From Jiangella muralis (lineage in GTDB: Bacteria; Actinomycetota; Actinomycetes; Jiangellales; Jiangellaceae), in assembly GCF_001270745.1 (NCBI RefSeq), contig NZ_KQ434754.1:377792-441791 (forward strand): a stretch of 64,000 nucleotides of DNA, read 5' to 3'. Position 1 is the stretch's first letter; each line of letters opens with the position of its first letter. The position numbers and the translations under genes are program-made. Below the pieces are notes generated by a model. The model saw nothing but the letters and a program-made list of their open reading frames with translations, was not told where the DNA came from and made no database searches. Shown here piece by piece: positions 7,365-16,840 of this stretch.

Positions 7365-8393
7365 TTGCGCGTCGCCGTGACACGTGGGGCAACGGGGAGT
7401 TGTGTGCTTGTCGTGACGCTTGCGGTGGTCCTGCCGCTCGCGGCCTGCTCGGATTCGACGGGGACCGGCTCACCCTCCGGCTGGGGTACGCCCGCCGCGA
7501 CCTCGGCGCAGCCGTCGTCGCAGGCGCCGGCGGAGCCGCAGGAGCCCGGCTGCGACAGCCCCTGCTACGGCGCCGCCGAGAATGTCGGCACGCTCGGCGA
7601 GGACACCGTCGTCGAGGTCAGCGGGATGGCGGGCAGCGTCCGCACGCCGGGCCTCTACTACGTCGTCAGCGACGAGCCCGGCACGTCGGAGGTGGCGGTG
7701 GTCCGCGACGACGGCACGCTCGTCGCGTCGATCGAGCTGGCCGGGATGGACACCGAGAACGCCGAGGCGCTCGCCGTCGGCCCGTGCGGCGACGATCCGG
7801 GCACGTCCTGCCTGTACGTCGGCGACATCGGCGACCACGTCGGCCGCGACCACGTCGTCGTCTACCGCGCGCCGGAACCGGACCTCGACGACCCGCCGGG
7901 CACCGTCGACGCCGACGCGCTGGAGTACCGCTACGAGGACGGCCCGACCGACGCCGAGGCGCTGCTCGTGGACCCGGACGGCCGGCCGCTGATCGTCAGC
8001 AAGGCGCCGTTCGACGAGGACACCGGCGAGACCGGCAGCACCCGGCTCTACCGTGGCCCGGCCGACGGCGGTGAGCTGGCGCTGCTGGGCGAGATCGAGC
8101 TGCCGGAGCCGGAGGACGGGTTCCTCGCGGGGCTGGTCGGCAACGTCGTCACGGACGCGTCGGCCGACCTCGCCGCCGGCCGGGTGCTGCTGCGCACGTA
8201 CGACGAGGTGTTGGAGTACCGGGCGCCCGGCCAGGGCGCCGACGTCGGGACCTTCCCGGACTGGCCGTCGCGGCGGGTCCCGCCCGGGAACGTGCTGCAG
8301 GCCGAGACCGTCGCGTATGTCGTCGGCGGCTGCGGCTACCTGACGACGTCCGAGCTGACGGGGTCGGTCGACGCGGTCGGCTGCACGGACTGA
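7365..8393 (+). CDS. Secreted lipoprotein, unknown function (possible beta-propeller)
   Basis: A 342-residue protein beginning at a TTG preceded by GGGGA. It has a signal peptide and lipobox (LAAC, cysteine at 28), a Pro/Ser/Ala-rich linker (about 30-58), and a folded domain rich in short beta strands and Asp/Gly turns (YVGDIGDHVGRDHVVVYRA, TDAEALLVDPDGRP). This resembles the NHL/phytase-like proteins that report on extracellular solutes, but I recognise no named family. Paired cysteines (CDSPC; CGDDPGTSC) may form disulfides. It sits 43 bp before the alpha-mannosidase, and a shared role in glycan use is possible but unproven. Confidence 0.75.
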   Translation: MRVAVTRGATGSCVLVVTLAVVLPLAACSDSTGTGSPSGWGTPAATSAQPSSQAPAEPQEPGCDSPCYGAAENVGTLGEDTVVEVSGMAGSVRTPGLYYVVSDEPGTSEVAVVRDDGTLVASIELAGMDTENAEALAVGPCGDDPGTSCLYVGDIGDHVGRDHVVVYRAPEPDLDDPPGTVDADALEYRYEDGPTDAEALLVDPDGRPLIVSKAPFDEDTGETGSTRLYRGPADGGELALLGEIELPEPEDGFLAGLVGNVVTDASADLAAGRVLLRTYDEVLEYRAPGQGADVGTFPDWPSRRVPPGNVLQAETVAYVVGGCGYLTTSELTGSVDAVGCTD

Positions 8394-8436
8394 CCGGGCC
8401 GTAACGTGTCGTCCACCCGACGGAGTTTGGAACCCT

Positions 8437-11400
8437 ATGCATGACAACCGCGCCCTGGTCGAGAAGCGCCTGAAGCGAATCCTGGGCCAGCGGCTCAGGC
8501 CGGCCGTCCATCGCACGGTCGCACCCTTGTCCCTGACGGTCTGGCACGTCGACGGCGGCCAGGGCGAGCCGGTCCCGCCGCGGGTCGCGCTGCCCGGCGG
8601 CGAGGCGATCGCCGACGGCCGCTACGTCCCGGTCGAGGTGGGTGAGCGCTGGGGGCCGCCGTGGGGCACGTCCTGGTTCCACGTGACCGGCGAGGTGCCG
8701 GCCGAGGCGGCCGGCCGGCGCGTCGAGCTGGTGCTCGACCTCGGCTGGGAGAACCGGTTCGCCGGCTTCCAGGCCGAGGGCCTGGCGTACCGGCCGGACG
8801 GCACGGTCGTGAAGGGCCTGCACCCGCGCAACGTGTGGCTGCCGGTCGGCGATGCGGTGTCCGGCGGCGAGCGGATCGACCTCTACGTCGAGGCCGCCGC
8901 CAACCCGCGGCTGGAGGGCGACTCGCCGTTCGCCGTGACGCCGCTCGGCGAGAAGTCGACCGCGGGCAGCGAGCCGCTGTACCGCATCAACCGCGCCGAC
9001 GTCGCCGTGTTCGAGCAGGACGTGTGGGAGCTGTGGCAGGACCTCGAGGCGATCGGCGGCCTGATGCCGCAGCTGCCCGAGGGCGAGCCGCGACGGTGGC
9101 AGCTGCTGCGCGCCGCCGAGCGGGCCCTGGACGCGCTGGACCTGCAGGACGTCGCCGCCACCGCGGCCGCCGCCCGGGCCGAGCTGACCGACGTCCTCAC
9201 CAGGCCGGCCAACGCCAGCGCGCACCGGCTGTCCGCCGTCGGGCACGCGCACATCGACAGTGCGTGGCTGTGGCCGGTCCGCGAGACCGTCCGGAAGGTC
9301 GCGCGCACGACGTCGAACGTGGTCAGCCTGCTGGACGAGTACCCGGACCTCGTCTACGCGATGTCGTCGGCGCAGCAGTACGCCTGGATCGAGGAGCACC
9401 GTCCCGGGGTCTTCGAACGCGTCGCGGCGCAGGTCGAGGGCGGCCGGTTCGTGCCGGTCGGCGGCATGTGGGTCGAGTCCGACACCAACCTGCCCGGGTC
9501 CGAGGCGATGGCCCGGCAGCTGGTGCACGGCAAGCGGTACTTCCTGGACCGGTTCGGCGTCGACACCCAGGAGGTCTGGCTGCCCGACTCGTTCGGCTAC
9601 TCGCCGGCGTTGCCGCAGCTGGTGACGCTGTCGGGGTCGCGCTGGTTCCTCACCCAGAAGATCTCCTGGAACAAGCAGAACGTCTTCCCGCACCACACGT
9701 TCTGGTGGGAGGGGCTGGACGGCACCCGCGTCTTCACCCACTTCCCGCCGGTCGACACCTACAACTCCGACCTGTCCGGCGGTGAGCTGGCGCACGCCGT
9801 GCGCAACTTCCGCGACAAGGGCGACGCGAACCGCTCGCTGGTCCCGTTCGGCTGGGGCGACGGCGGTGGCGGCCCCACCCGCGAGATGATCGCGCAGGCC
9901 CGCCGGACGGCCGACCTGGAGGGCTCGCCGCGGGTCGCGATCGAGAAGCCGGCCGAGTTCTTCGCCGCCGCCGAAGCCGAGTACCCGAACGCGCCGGTGT
10001 GGTCCGGCGAGCTGTACCTGGAGATCCACCGCGCCACGTACACGTCCCAGGCCAAGACCAAGCAGGGCAACCGGCGCAGCGAGCACCTGCTGCACGAGGC
10101 CGAGCTGTGGTCGGCGACGGCGGCCGTGGCGGGCGCGGCCGAGTACCCGTACGACGACCTGGACCGCAGCTGGAAACTGGTGCTGCTCAACCAGTTCCAC
10201 GACATCCTGCCCGGCTCGTCCATCGCGTGGGTGCACCGCGAGGCCCGCGACCAGTACGACGGCATCGCCGCCGAGCTGACCGAGCTCATCGGACGGGCCC
10301 AGCGCGCGCTCGCGGGCGACGGCGACACCACCGTCGCGTTCAACGCGGCGCCGCACGGACGCGGGGACGTGCGCGCGTTCGCGGCCGCCCCGGTGCCGCC
10401 GTCGTCGCCGTCGACCGAGGTCGTCGCTGCCGACGGCGGCTACGTCCTCGACAACGGCCTGCTCCGGGTCACCGTCGACGGCCGCGGGCTGCTCACGTCC
10501 GTGCTGGACCTCGAGGCCGGCCGCGAGGTGCTGGCCGGTCCCGGCAACCTGTTGCAGCTGCACCAGGACCTCCCCAACCAGTGGGACGCCTGGGACGTCG
10601 ACGAGTTCTACCGCAACACCGTCACCGACCTCGTCGGCCTCGACGAGCTGAGCGCCACCGGCCCGTCCGCCGTCCGGGTCGCACGCACCTTCGGTGACTC
10701 GCACGTCGTCCAGGAGATCGCGCTCGCGCCCGGCGCCCGCCGCGTCGACGTCAGCACCGAGGTCGACTGGCACGAGCGGGAGAAGTTCCTCAAGGCGGCG
10801 TTCCCGCTGGACGTGCAGACGCAGCGGGCGGCGTACGAGACGCAGTTCGGGCACCACTACCGGCCCACGCACGAGAACACGTCGTGGGACGCGGCCCGGT
10901 TCGAGGTGTGCGCGCACCGGTTCGTGCACGTCGAGGAGCCCGGCTACGGCGTCGCGTTGGTCAACGACTCGACCTACGGCCACGACGTCCGCCGCGGCGC
11001 GTCGCCGTCCGGCGGCACCACGACGACCGTGCGGCTGTCGCTGCTGCGGGCGCCGCGCTACCCCGACCCCGAGACCGACCAGGGCGTGCACACGCTGCGG
11101 TACTCGCTGGTGCCGGGCGCGTCCATCGACGATGCGGTGCGCGAGGGGTACGCGCTCAACCTGCCGGCGCGGGTGGTCGAGGGCGCCGGTCACGAGGTCG
11201 AGCCGCTGGTCCGGGTGAGCGGCGGGTCCGTGGTCGTGTCGGCGGTCAAGCTGGCCGACGACCGCTCCGGCGACGTCGTCGTGCGGCTCTACGAGTCCGG
11301 CGGCGGCCGCGCGACGGCGACGCTGACGCCGTCGTTCCCGCTCGCGGGCGTGGAGGAGACCGACCTGCTGGAACGGCCGGTCGAAGCGTCAGCGCTGGTC

Positions 11401-11472
11401 ACCGGCGGTGACGAGGTGACGCTTCGACTGCGGCCGTTCCAGATCGTGACGCTGCGGCTGCGCCGGGCCTGA
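8437..11472 (+). CDS. Alpha-mannosidase, GH38
   Basis: A 1011-residue enzyme, full length for the GH38 class. Metal and active-site motifs are intact: GHAHIDSAWLWP (H270, H272, D274), WVESDTNLPG with the likely nucleophile D349, LPDSFGYSPALPQ, GDGGGGPTREM, and QFHDILPGSSI. C-terminal beta-sandwich domains follow. It hydrolyses terminal alpha-mannosides. No signal peptide is visible, so it is probably cytoplasmic and acts on imported oligosaccharides. The ATG at 8437 has GGAG 12 nt upstream. It converges on a secreted GH16 gene, suggesting a local carbohydrate-use cluster without a transporter. Confidence 0.93.
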   Translation: MHDNRALVEKRLKRILGQRLRPAVHRTVAPLSLTVWHVDGGQGEPVPPRVALPGGEAIADGRYVPVEVGERWGPPWGTSWFHVTGEVPAEAAGRRVELVLDLGWENRFAGFQAEGLAYRPDGTVVKGLHPRNVWLPVGDAVSGGERIDLYVEAAANPRLEGDSPFAVTPLGEKSTAGSEPLYRINRADVAVFEQDVWELWQDLEAIGGLMPQLPEGEPRRWQLLRAAERALDALDLQDVAATAAAARAELTDVLTRPANASAHRLSAVGHAHIDSAWLWPVRETVRKVARTTSNVVSLLDEYPDLVYAMSSAQQYAWIEEHRPGVFERVAAQVEGGRFVPVGGMWVESDTNLPGSEAMARQLVHGKRYFLDRFGVDTQEVWLPDSFGYSPALPQLVTLSGSRWFLTQKISWNKQNVFPHHTFWWEGLDGTRVFTHFPPVDTYNSDLSGGELAHAVRNFRDKGDANRSLVPFGWGDGGGGPTREMIAQARRTADLEGSPRVAIEKPAEFFAAAEAEYPNAPVWSGELYLEIHRATYTSQAKTKQGNRRSEHLLHEAELWSATAAVAGAAEYPYDDLDRSWKLVLLNQFHDILPGSSIAWVHREARDQYDGIAAELTELIGRAQRALAGDGDTTVAFNAAPHGRGDVRAFAAAPVPPSSPSTEVVAADGGYVLDNGLLRVTVDGRGLLTSVLDLEAGREVLAGPGNLLQLHQDLPNQWDAWDVDEFYRNTVTDLVGLDELSATGPSAVRVARTFGDSHVVQEIALAPGARRVDVSTEVDWHEREKFLKAAFPLDVQTQRAAYETQFGHHYRPTHENTSWDAARFEVCAHRFVHVEEPGYGVALVNDSTYGHDVRRGASPSGGTTTTVRLSLLRAPRYPDPETDQGVHTLRYSLVPGASIDDAVREGYALNLPARVVEGAGHEVEPLVRVSGGSVVVSAVKLADDRSGDVVVRLYESGGGRATATLTPSFPLAGVEETDLLERPVEASALVTGGDEVTLRLRPFQIVTLRLRRA

Positions 11473-11475
11473 CCG

Positions 11476-14088
11476 TCAGGGCGCCGGGACGAACTTCACC
11501 GCGCTGGTGCGCAGGTACGTCCCGCCGCCGGCGGCGTTGGCGACGGTGACGTCGCCGCCCGTCCCCGCGGCGAAGTCGTACCGGCCGAGGAGGATCCACT
11601 GGTTGCCGCCGGTGGTCTGGTTGACGTCGACGCTGTCGGCGCCGGCCAGGTGCGTGACGGTGTAGCGGGCCGCCGTGGAGCTGTTGGCGTGGTTCGGGAC
11701 CCAGGCGTACACGTCGTAGCCCCCGGCCGTGGGCAGGTCGGGCCGCCAGGTGGCCGTCGCCGTCGTGGCGTTGCTGGTCCGCGTGGCGGAGCGGAGCCAG
11801 CCCGGCACGCTCGACCCGGTCCACGTCCCCTGCTCCGTGTACGCGGCGTCGGTGACGCCGATGATGCTCATCGGGAGCGGCGTGACGGAGACGGCGGCCG
11901 GCCCCGACTCGTTGCCGGACAGGTCGACGGCGCGGATCTCCAGCTGGTGCGCCGTGCCGTTGGCCAGGCCCTCGACCGGGAAGCCCAGCCGGGTGAAGCC
12001 CGGGTCGGCGATGTGCCCGACCGGACCCTTGGTGTTCACCAGCTCGCCGTCGGCGTAGACGTTGTAGCCGAGCAGGTCGACCTCGGCGTTCTGCGACCAG
12101 TAGAGGATGGCCCGCCCGTTCGCCGCCTCACCCGTCAGGCCGGTGGGCGTGGCGGGCGCACGCGTGTCGACCGGGATGCGCACCGGCGCCGGGCTGGACG
12201 GCGCCGACTCGCGCCCGGCGCTGTCGACGGCGGTCACCGTGATCTCGTAGCGCTGGCCCGCGAGCATCTCCCGCATCCGGAACCACGGACGCGCCACCGG
12301 CTGCCAGCTCACCCGCTGCCCGTCGAGGTAGACGTGGTAGCCGACGACATCCGGGTCGTTGACCTTCCGCCAGTGCCAGGTCAGGACGGCGTCGCCGGTC
12401 GTCGGGGTCGCGCTGACGGTCCCGCGCACCCCCGCCGGCGCCGGCGCCGCCGTGTCGCGAGCCGGGGGCACGGGGACGAACTTCACCGTGTCCGCGCGGA
12501 GGAACCCGGTGACGCCGTAGTCCTTGCCCAGCTCGACGTAGCCGTCGCTGCCCGCGGCGAAGTCGTACCGGCCGAGGTGGGTCCACCGGTCCACGACGCC
12601 GTCGGCCGGGACCACCGTGCTGCCGTCGGCGTGGGCGACGGTGAACCGTGCGGCGCCGGTGTTCAGCTCGTTACCGGGCGTCCATGCGTAGACGTCGTAC
12701 GCGCCGCCGTCCGGCAGGTCGGGCGTCCAGCGCGCGGTCGAGCTGGAGCCGCTGGCGTAGCGGGTGCCGGCGCCGAGCCAGCCGGTGATCGTCGACGACC
12801 CGGCCCAGCTCCCGGCCTCGGTGTACCCGGGGTCGGTGTCGTCGACGACCACCGCGGGGGTGAAGCGAGCGGCGTCGGCGCGCAGCGTGCCGGAGCCCGC
12901 CGCGTCGCCTGCGACCCGGACGCCGTGCCCCGCCCCGGGCGTCAGGTCGAACGAGCCGAGACTGACCCAGCGCTGTCCGGCCGTGCGCTGGTCGACCACG
13001 ACCTCGCTGGTGCCGCCGGCGTGCGTGACCGTGTAGCGGGCGGCCGTGTGCCCGGTGGCGAGGAAGCTCGGGTTCCAGACGTAGACCTCGTACTCGCCGG
13101 CGGCGGCCAGCTTCGGCGTCCATGCCGCCGTCGCGCCGGGCTCCGTCGAGCCACGGGTCTCACGGTCCTGGTAGCCGAACGCCTGTCCGGTGTCCGACCA
13201 GACGCCGGTCTCGGCATAGCCCTGGTCACCGTTGTCGACGACGACGCTGCCGGGCGTCGCGCGCTCGCCGTCGTCCGTCGGCGCGTAGTAGCGGAAGTAG
13301 TCCCAGGTGGTGACGCCGGGCAGGTTGGTCTCGTCGACCGGCGCCGTGTAGCCGAGCGTGGTGAGCCAGATGCTCTGCAGCCCGTGCGGACCCGCGTACG
13401 GCTGCACCCGGGCCAGGACGCCGTCGACGTAGTAGCGGATCTCGTTCGGCAGCCACTCGAAGCCGTACGTGTGGTAGCCGTCGGAGCTGTCCGGGCCGAC
13501 GTAGACGCCGCCCTGGTTGCCGATGTGCTCGGGCACGAACCAGTGCGAGTGGTGCTGGATGCGCTCCGGCGCGTGCGAGTCGATCTCGAACCCGTCGATC
13601 TCGTTCACCCGGTTGTTCGGGCCCTTGTAGAGCGGCGCGTCCGGCATGCTGTCGCCGAGCCCCGTCGTCCACATCGCCGAGTGGAAACCCTGGTCACCCC
13701 AGAGTTGCGCGCGGGTCTCGTAGTAGCCGTAGCCGAACCACTGCCGGCTGATCACGCCGCCGCAGGTGTACGGCATGCCGTTGCGGTCCTCGCGCTTCAA
13801 CGCGATGTGCAGCAGGCCGTCCGAGACCGTCACGTTGTCCGGCGAGTTGGAGCAGATGACCTTCTCGCCCTCGCGGTAGTACCAGTCGCCGGTGTCCAGC
13901 CCGGTCCCGTCGGCGTCGACCCCGTCGAACTCGTCGGCCCAGGCCAGCTCGTACCCGGGAAGGGGCGCGGTGTCGGCGGCGGGCTCGGTCGCGGCCGCCG
14001 GTTCGGGCGCGGCGGACAGCGACGCCGCGCTCACGACGGCGACCGTGCCGACGGCCAGCGCGGACCAGACTCGTGCGGTGACGATCAC
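11476..14088 (-). CDS. Secreted GH16 endo-glycosidase with multiple golvesin-like and Fn3 domains
   Basis: An 870-residue exported protein. A signal peptide (to about residue 33) is followed by a GH16 jelly-roll domain (about 43-270) with the catalytic signature EIDGFEID (E163, D165, E168). Next come two golvesin-C/xanthan-lyase-like modules (each with a GYTE/GYAE opening, an AAR(Y/F)TV strand and a LRADxxxF end), two fibronectin type III-like domains (about 545-735), and a third golvesin-like module. GH16 enzymes cut beta-1,3 or beta-1,4 glucans and galactans; the exact substrate cannot be read. It is a paralogue of the next GH16 gene and has the same orientation. Confidence 0.88.
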   Translation of the reverse strand: MIVTARVWSALAVGTVAVVSAASLSAAPEPAAATEPAADTAPLPGYELAWADEFDGVDADGTGLDTGDWYYREGEKVICSNSPDNVTVSDGLLHIALKREDRNGMPYTCGGVISRQWFGYGYYETRAQLWGDQGFHSAMWTTGLGDSMPDAPLYKGPNNRVNEIDGFEIDSHAPERIQHHSHWFVPEHIGNQGGVYVGPDSSDGYHTYGFEWLPNEIRYYVDGVLARVQPYAGPHGLQSIWLTTLGYTAPVDETNLPGVTTWDYFRYYAPTDDGERATPGSVVVDNGDQGYAETGVWSDTGQAFGYQDRETRGSTEPGATAAWTPKLAAAGEYEVYVWNPSFLATGHTAARYTVTHAGGTSEVVVDQRTAGQRWVSLGSFDLTPGAGHGVRVAGDAAGSGTLRADAARFTPAVVVDDTDPGYTEAGSWAGSSTITGWLGAGTRYASGSSSTARWTPDLPDGGAYDVYAWTPGNELNTGAARFTVAHADGSTVVPADGVVDRWTHLGRYDFAAGSDGYVELGKDYGVTGFLRADTVKFVPVPPARDTAAPAPAGVRGTVSATPTTGDAVLTWHWRKVNDPDVVGYHVYLDGQRVSWQPVARPWFRMREMLAGQRYEITVTAVDSAGRESAPSSPAPVRIPVDTRAPATPTGLTGEAANGRAILYWSQNAEVDLLGYNVYADGELVNTKGPVGHIADPGFTRLGFPVEGLANGTAHQLEIRAVDLSGNESGPAAVSVTPLPMSIIGVTDAAYTEQGTWTGSSVPGWLRSATRTSNATTATATWRPDLPTAGGYDVYAWVPNHANSSTAARYTVTHLAGADSVDVNQTTGGNQWILLGRYDFAAGTGGDVTVANAAGGGTYLRTSAVKFVPAP

Positions 14089-14107
14089 GTGACGACCTCC
14101 TGGATGC

Positions 14108-15301
14108 TCACTGACGGACGAACTTGACGGCGTCGGCGCGGACGCAGCCCGCGCCGGTCCGTTCGACGCGGACGGTGTAGGGCCGGCCGGCGGTCAGCGA
14201 CAGGGCGCCGCCGACCGGCACCCACGCACTCCCTGCCGCGCCGAAGTCGACGGCCGCGGTGGCCAGGGTCGTGGCGCCGTCGGCCACCGTCGCCGGGGCG
14301 TCGGGCTGTCCGCCGTCGCCGCCGACGCGGTACAGGTACGCGCGGTAGGAACCGGTCGACGGCGGTCGCAGCGTCCAGTGCGCCGCGGCGCCCGCGGTAC
14401 AGCTGTACCGGCTGCTCAGGCGGCCGAACGCGGGCAGGCCGGAGGTGGCCCAGCCGGTGCCGGACTCCGCGTAGCCGCCGGCCGGGTCGTCGTTGTCGCC
14501 GTAGACGTCGCGCTGGTAGAAGCGGAAGTAGTCCCACTGCACCTGGCCCGGCAGCGCGCTGTCGTCGACCCCGGGGCTGTTGTTGAGGTCGATGGCGATG
14601 GTGCTCAGCCAGACGTTGAGGAAGTTGTGGACGTACGTGCTCGGCGAGTACGGCGTGCTCCAGGTGAGCTGGCCGTCGACGTAGAACCGCAGCTCGCCCT
14701 CGAGCCACTCGTAGCCGTAGACGTGCCAGCCGGCCGAGCTGTCGAAGCCCAGTTCGCGGATCTTGCTGGTCAGGTGACCGCCGTGGTTCCAGGCGATGAC
14801 GTTGTGCCGGACCATGCCGGGGACGTGCGAGTCGATCTCGAACCCGTCGATCTCGGTGAACGCGCCGGTGGCGCCGACCTCTGCCGACCAGAACGCCGAG
14901 TGCCAGCCGGCGCCGACGTTGGTCCGCATCCGCGTCTCGTAGTAGCCGTAGCGCGGCTTGGCCTTGCTGATCAGGCCGCCGCCGGTGTACAGCGTGGCCG
15001 CGCTGGTCGGCTCACACGTCGGTCCGGACGTGGCCGCGGGGCACAGCTGGATGGTCATGACCCCGCCGCCGACGCGGACGTTCTCGGGCAGCTGCGTGCT
15101 CCAGCCGTTCCAAGGGGTGCCGGTGCGGAAGTCCCAGCGGCCCGTGTCGACCGTCGTGCCGTCGAACTCGTCCGCCCAGCTCAGCGTGTAACCGGGTGGT
15201 GCGGCGAGGACCGCCGCCTCGTCCGCCGCCGGGGCCCGGCCCGTGGGGACCAACGGCAGCGTTCCCGCCACGACCAAGGTGATGAGCGCACGAACCCGCA
15301 T
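14108..15301 (-). CDS. Secreted GH16 endo-glycosidase with one golvesin-like domain
   Basis: A 397-residue exported protein: signal peptide (MRVRALITLVVAG onwards), GH16 domain (about 37-275) with catalytic EIDGFEID (E150, D152, E155), then a single golvesin-like C-terminal module ending LRADAVKF-type (here VRADAVKFVRQ). It lies 19 bp upstream of the larger GH16 gene and is probably its operon partner. The ATG at 15301 has a strong AGGAGG, but SD and start can both be buried in a leader hairpin. Targets could differ from the paralogue because the loops before the catalytic strand differ. Confidence 0.88.
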   Translation of the reverse strand: MRVRALITLVVAGTLPLVPTGRAPAADEAAVLAAPPGYTLSWADEFDGTTVDTGRWDFRTGTPWNGWSTQLPENVRVGGGVMTIQLCPAATSGPTCEPTSAATLYTGGGLISKAKPRYGYYETRMRTNVGAGWHSAFWSAEVGATGAFTEIDGFEIDSHVPGMVRHNVIAWNHGGHLTSKIRELGFDSSAGWHVYGYEWLEGELRFYVDGQLTWSTPYSPSTYVHNFLNVWLSTIAIDLNNSPGVDDSALPGQVQWDYFRFYQRDVYGDNDDPAGGYAESGTGWATSGLPAFGRLSSRYSCTAGAAAHWTLRPPSTGSYRAYLYRVGGDGGQPDAPATVADGATTLATAAVDFGAAGSAWVPVGGALSLTAGRPYTVRVERTGAGCVRADAVKFVRQ

Positions 15302-15345
15302 GGCGACCTCCTCGTTGCCGAGGAGACTACGGCCATGCGGGTTCG
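15291..15345 (-). promoter_or_regulatory. Leader hairpin covering SD and start codon of the GH16 gene
   Basis: In the minus-strand transcript, CGAACCCGCATGGC (15345-15332) can pair perfectly with GCCATGCGGGTTCG (15304-15291), which contains the start codon. Inside, CTCCTCG pairs with CGAGGAG, part of the SD, across a GCAA (GNRA) tetraloop at 15318-15315. Both ribosome-recognition elements are sequestered. The pairing is visible; a regulatory role is inference. Confidence 0.6.
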
Positions 15346-15381
15346 TTGTCTATAATGTGAATACGGCATCTACGCCGCGGG

Positions 15382-15564
15382 CTACTGTCCGATCTGACCG
15401 TTGCGGCGGTTGCGCAGCTTGCGCCGCTGGGACGGGTCGAGCATGAGGTAGCCGGCGACCGGGACACCGATCAGCAGCACGACGAAGAGCCAGAAGGGCA
15501 GCAGCCAGAGCGCGAGGATCACCGCGGCTGCACCTCCGAGGATCCAACGGGTGTTCTTGCCCAT
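15382..15564 (-). CDS. Small membrane protein, 60 aa
   Basis: This 60-residue protein starts at MGKNTRW after an AAAGGA ribosome site. It has one long or two closely spaced hydrophobic segments (about residues 8-46) followed by a very basic tail (RRKLRNRRNGQ). I recognise no family. Small one- or two-pass proteins of this kind are common in actinobacteria. It lies between the GH16 leader and the divergent transhydrogenase operon. A longer open frame runs upstream across the transhydrogenase gene and is a shadow. Confidence 0.7.
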   Translation of the reverse strand: MGKNTRWILGGAAAVILALWLLPFWLFVVLLIGVPVAGYLMLDPSQRRKLRNRRNGQIGQ

Positions 15565-15715
15565 GGCGGGTCCTTTCTCAAGGGTTGCTCCTCCCATTGT
15601 CCCCGGTGGAGGGCGTTTCGTCTCCATCCACGGGAGGGCGCGTCCCCTACGGGACCGACCAACCCGTGGCGAGCCTCTGTCGATCGCCACGGTTGACGGG
15701 TAACGTCTGCGACCG

Positions 15716-16840
15716 ATGAAGGTCGTCGTCGCTGCCGAGACCCGTGACCATGAACGCCGGGTTGCGCTTGTTCCTGACCTCGTCGGGCGGCTGACCAGCG
15801 CCGGCCTGGAGGTCGTCGTCGAATCCGGGGCCGGGCTGGGCGCCCTGCACACCAATGAGGTGTACGAGGCGGCGGGCGCCGCCGTGGCCGGACCGGACGC
15901 GCTGGCGAGCGCTGACGTCGTCGTGTCGGTGCAGCCGTTGCCGCCCTCGCGCCTCGCGGGCCTGCGGTCCGGCGCCATCACCGTCTCGTTCCTGCCCGCG
16001 ACGCAGGAGCTGGACGTCGTCCGCGCCGCCCGCGACGCCGGGGTGACGGCGTTCTCGCTGGAGCTGGTGCCGCGCATCTCGCGGGCGCAGTCGATGGACG
16101 CGCTCACGTCGCAGGCATTGGTCGGCGGGTACCGCGCGGTGCTCGTGGCGGCCGAGAAGCTGCCCCGGTTCTTCCCGCTCTCGATGACCGCCGCAGGGAC
16201 GATCCCGCCGGCCGAGGTGCTCGTGCTCGGCGCCGGCGTGGCCGGGCTGCAGGCCATCGCGACGGCGCGCCGGCTCGGCGCCCGCGTCCAGGCCTACGAC
16301 GTGCGCGCCGCGTCCGCCGACGAAGTACGCAGCCTCGGCGCGAAGTTCGTCGAGCTCGACCTGCCCAGCCTCGAGGGGTCCGGCGGCTACGCCCGCGAGA
16401 TGACCGAGGACCGCGCCCAGCTGCAGCGCGACCTGCTGGCGCCGCACGTGTCCGCGTCCGACGTGCTGATCACGACGGCGGCAGTGCCGGGCCGCACCGC
16501 GCCGCTCCTGGTGCAGCGGCCCGCCGTCGAGGCGATGAAGCCCGGCAGCGTCGTCGTCGACCTCGCTGCGGAGTCCGGCGGCAACGTCGAGGGCAGCGTC
16601 GCGGGCGAGGAGGTCGTCGTCGGCGGCGCGCTGGTGTGGGGTGCGCGGAACGTGCCCAGCCAGCTGCCGGTGCACGCGAGCCGGCTGTTCGCCGCGAACG
16701 TCGTCAACCTCGTGCTGCTGATGACGGCCGACGGCAAGGTCACGCCCGACTTCGCCGACGAGATCGTCGACGGCGCCGCCGTCACCCACGACGGCGCCGT
16801 CCGGCATGCACCGACCCGCGAGCTGCTGGAGGCCGAGTGA
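15716..16840 (+). CDS. pntAA: NAD(P) transhydrogenase subunit alpha, part 1
   Basis: A 374-residue soluble subunit (domain I) that binds NAD(H). It begins KVVVAAETRDHERRVALVP as in alanine dehydrogenase/PNT proteins and has the nucleotide fold VLVLGAGVAGLQAIATARRLGA. With PntAB and PntB it forms the proton-translocating transhydrogenase, which transfers hydride between NADH and NADP+ using the proton gradient. Alpha is split into two genes, the common arrangement outside enterobacteria. Its stop overlaps the pntAB start (GTGA). Confidence 0.93.
   Translation: MKVVVAAETRDHERRVALVPDLVGRLTSAGLEVVVESGAGLGALHTNEVYEAAGAAVAGPDALASADVVVSVQPLPPSRLAGLRSGAITVSFLPATQELDVVRAARDAGVTAFSLELVPRISRAQSMDALTSQALVGGYRAVLVAAEKLPRFFPLSMTAAGTIPPAEVLVLGAGVAGLQAIATARRLGARVQAYDVRAASADEVRSLGAKFVELDLPSLEGSGGYAREMTEDRAQLQRDLLAPHVSASDVLITTAAVPGRTAPLLVQRPAVEAMKPGSVVVDLAAESGGNVEGSVAGEEVVVGGALVWGARNVPSQLPVHASRLFAANVVNLVLLMTADGKVTPDFADEIVDGAAVTHDGAVRHAPTRELLEAE

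Noticed and set aside
15351-15356. TATAAT-like -10 on the plus strand
   Set aside because: No -35 at a normal distance, and any transcript would run antisense to the small membrane gene.
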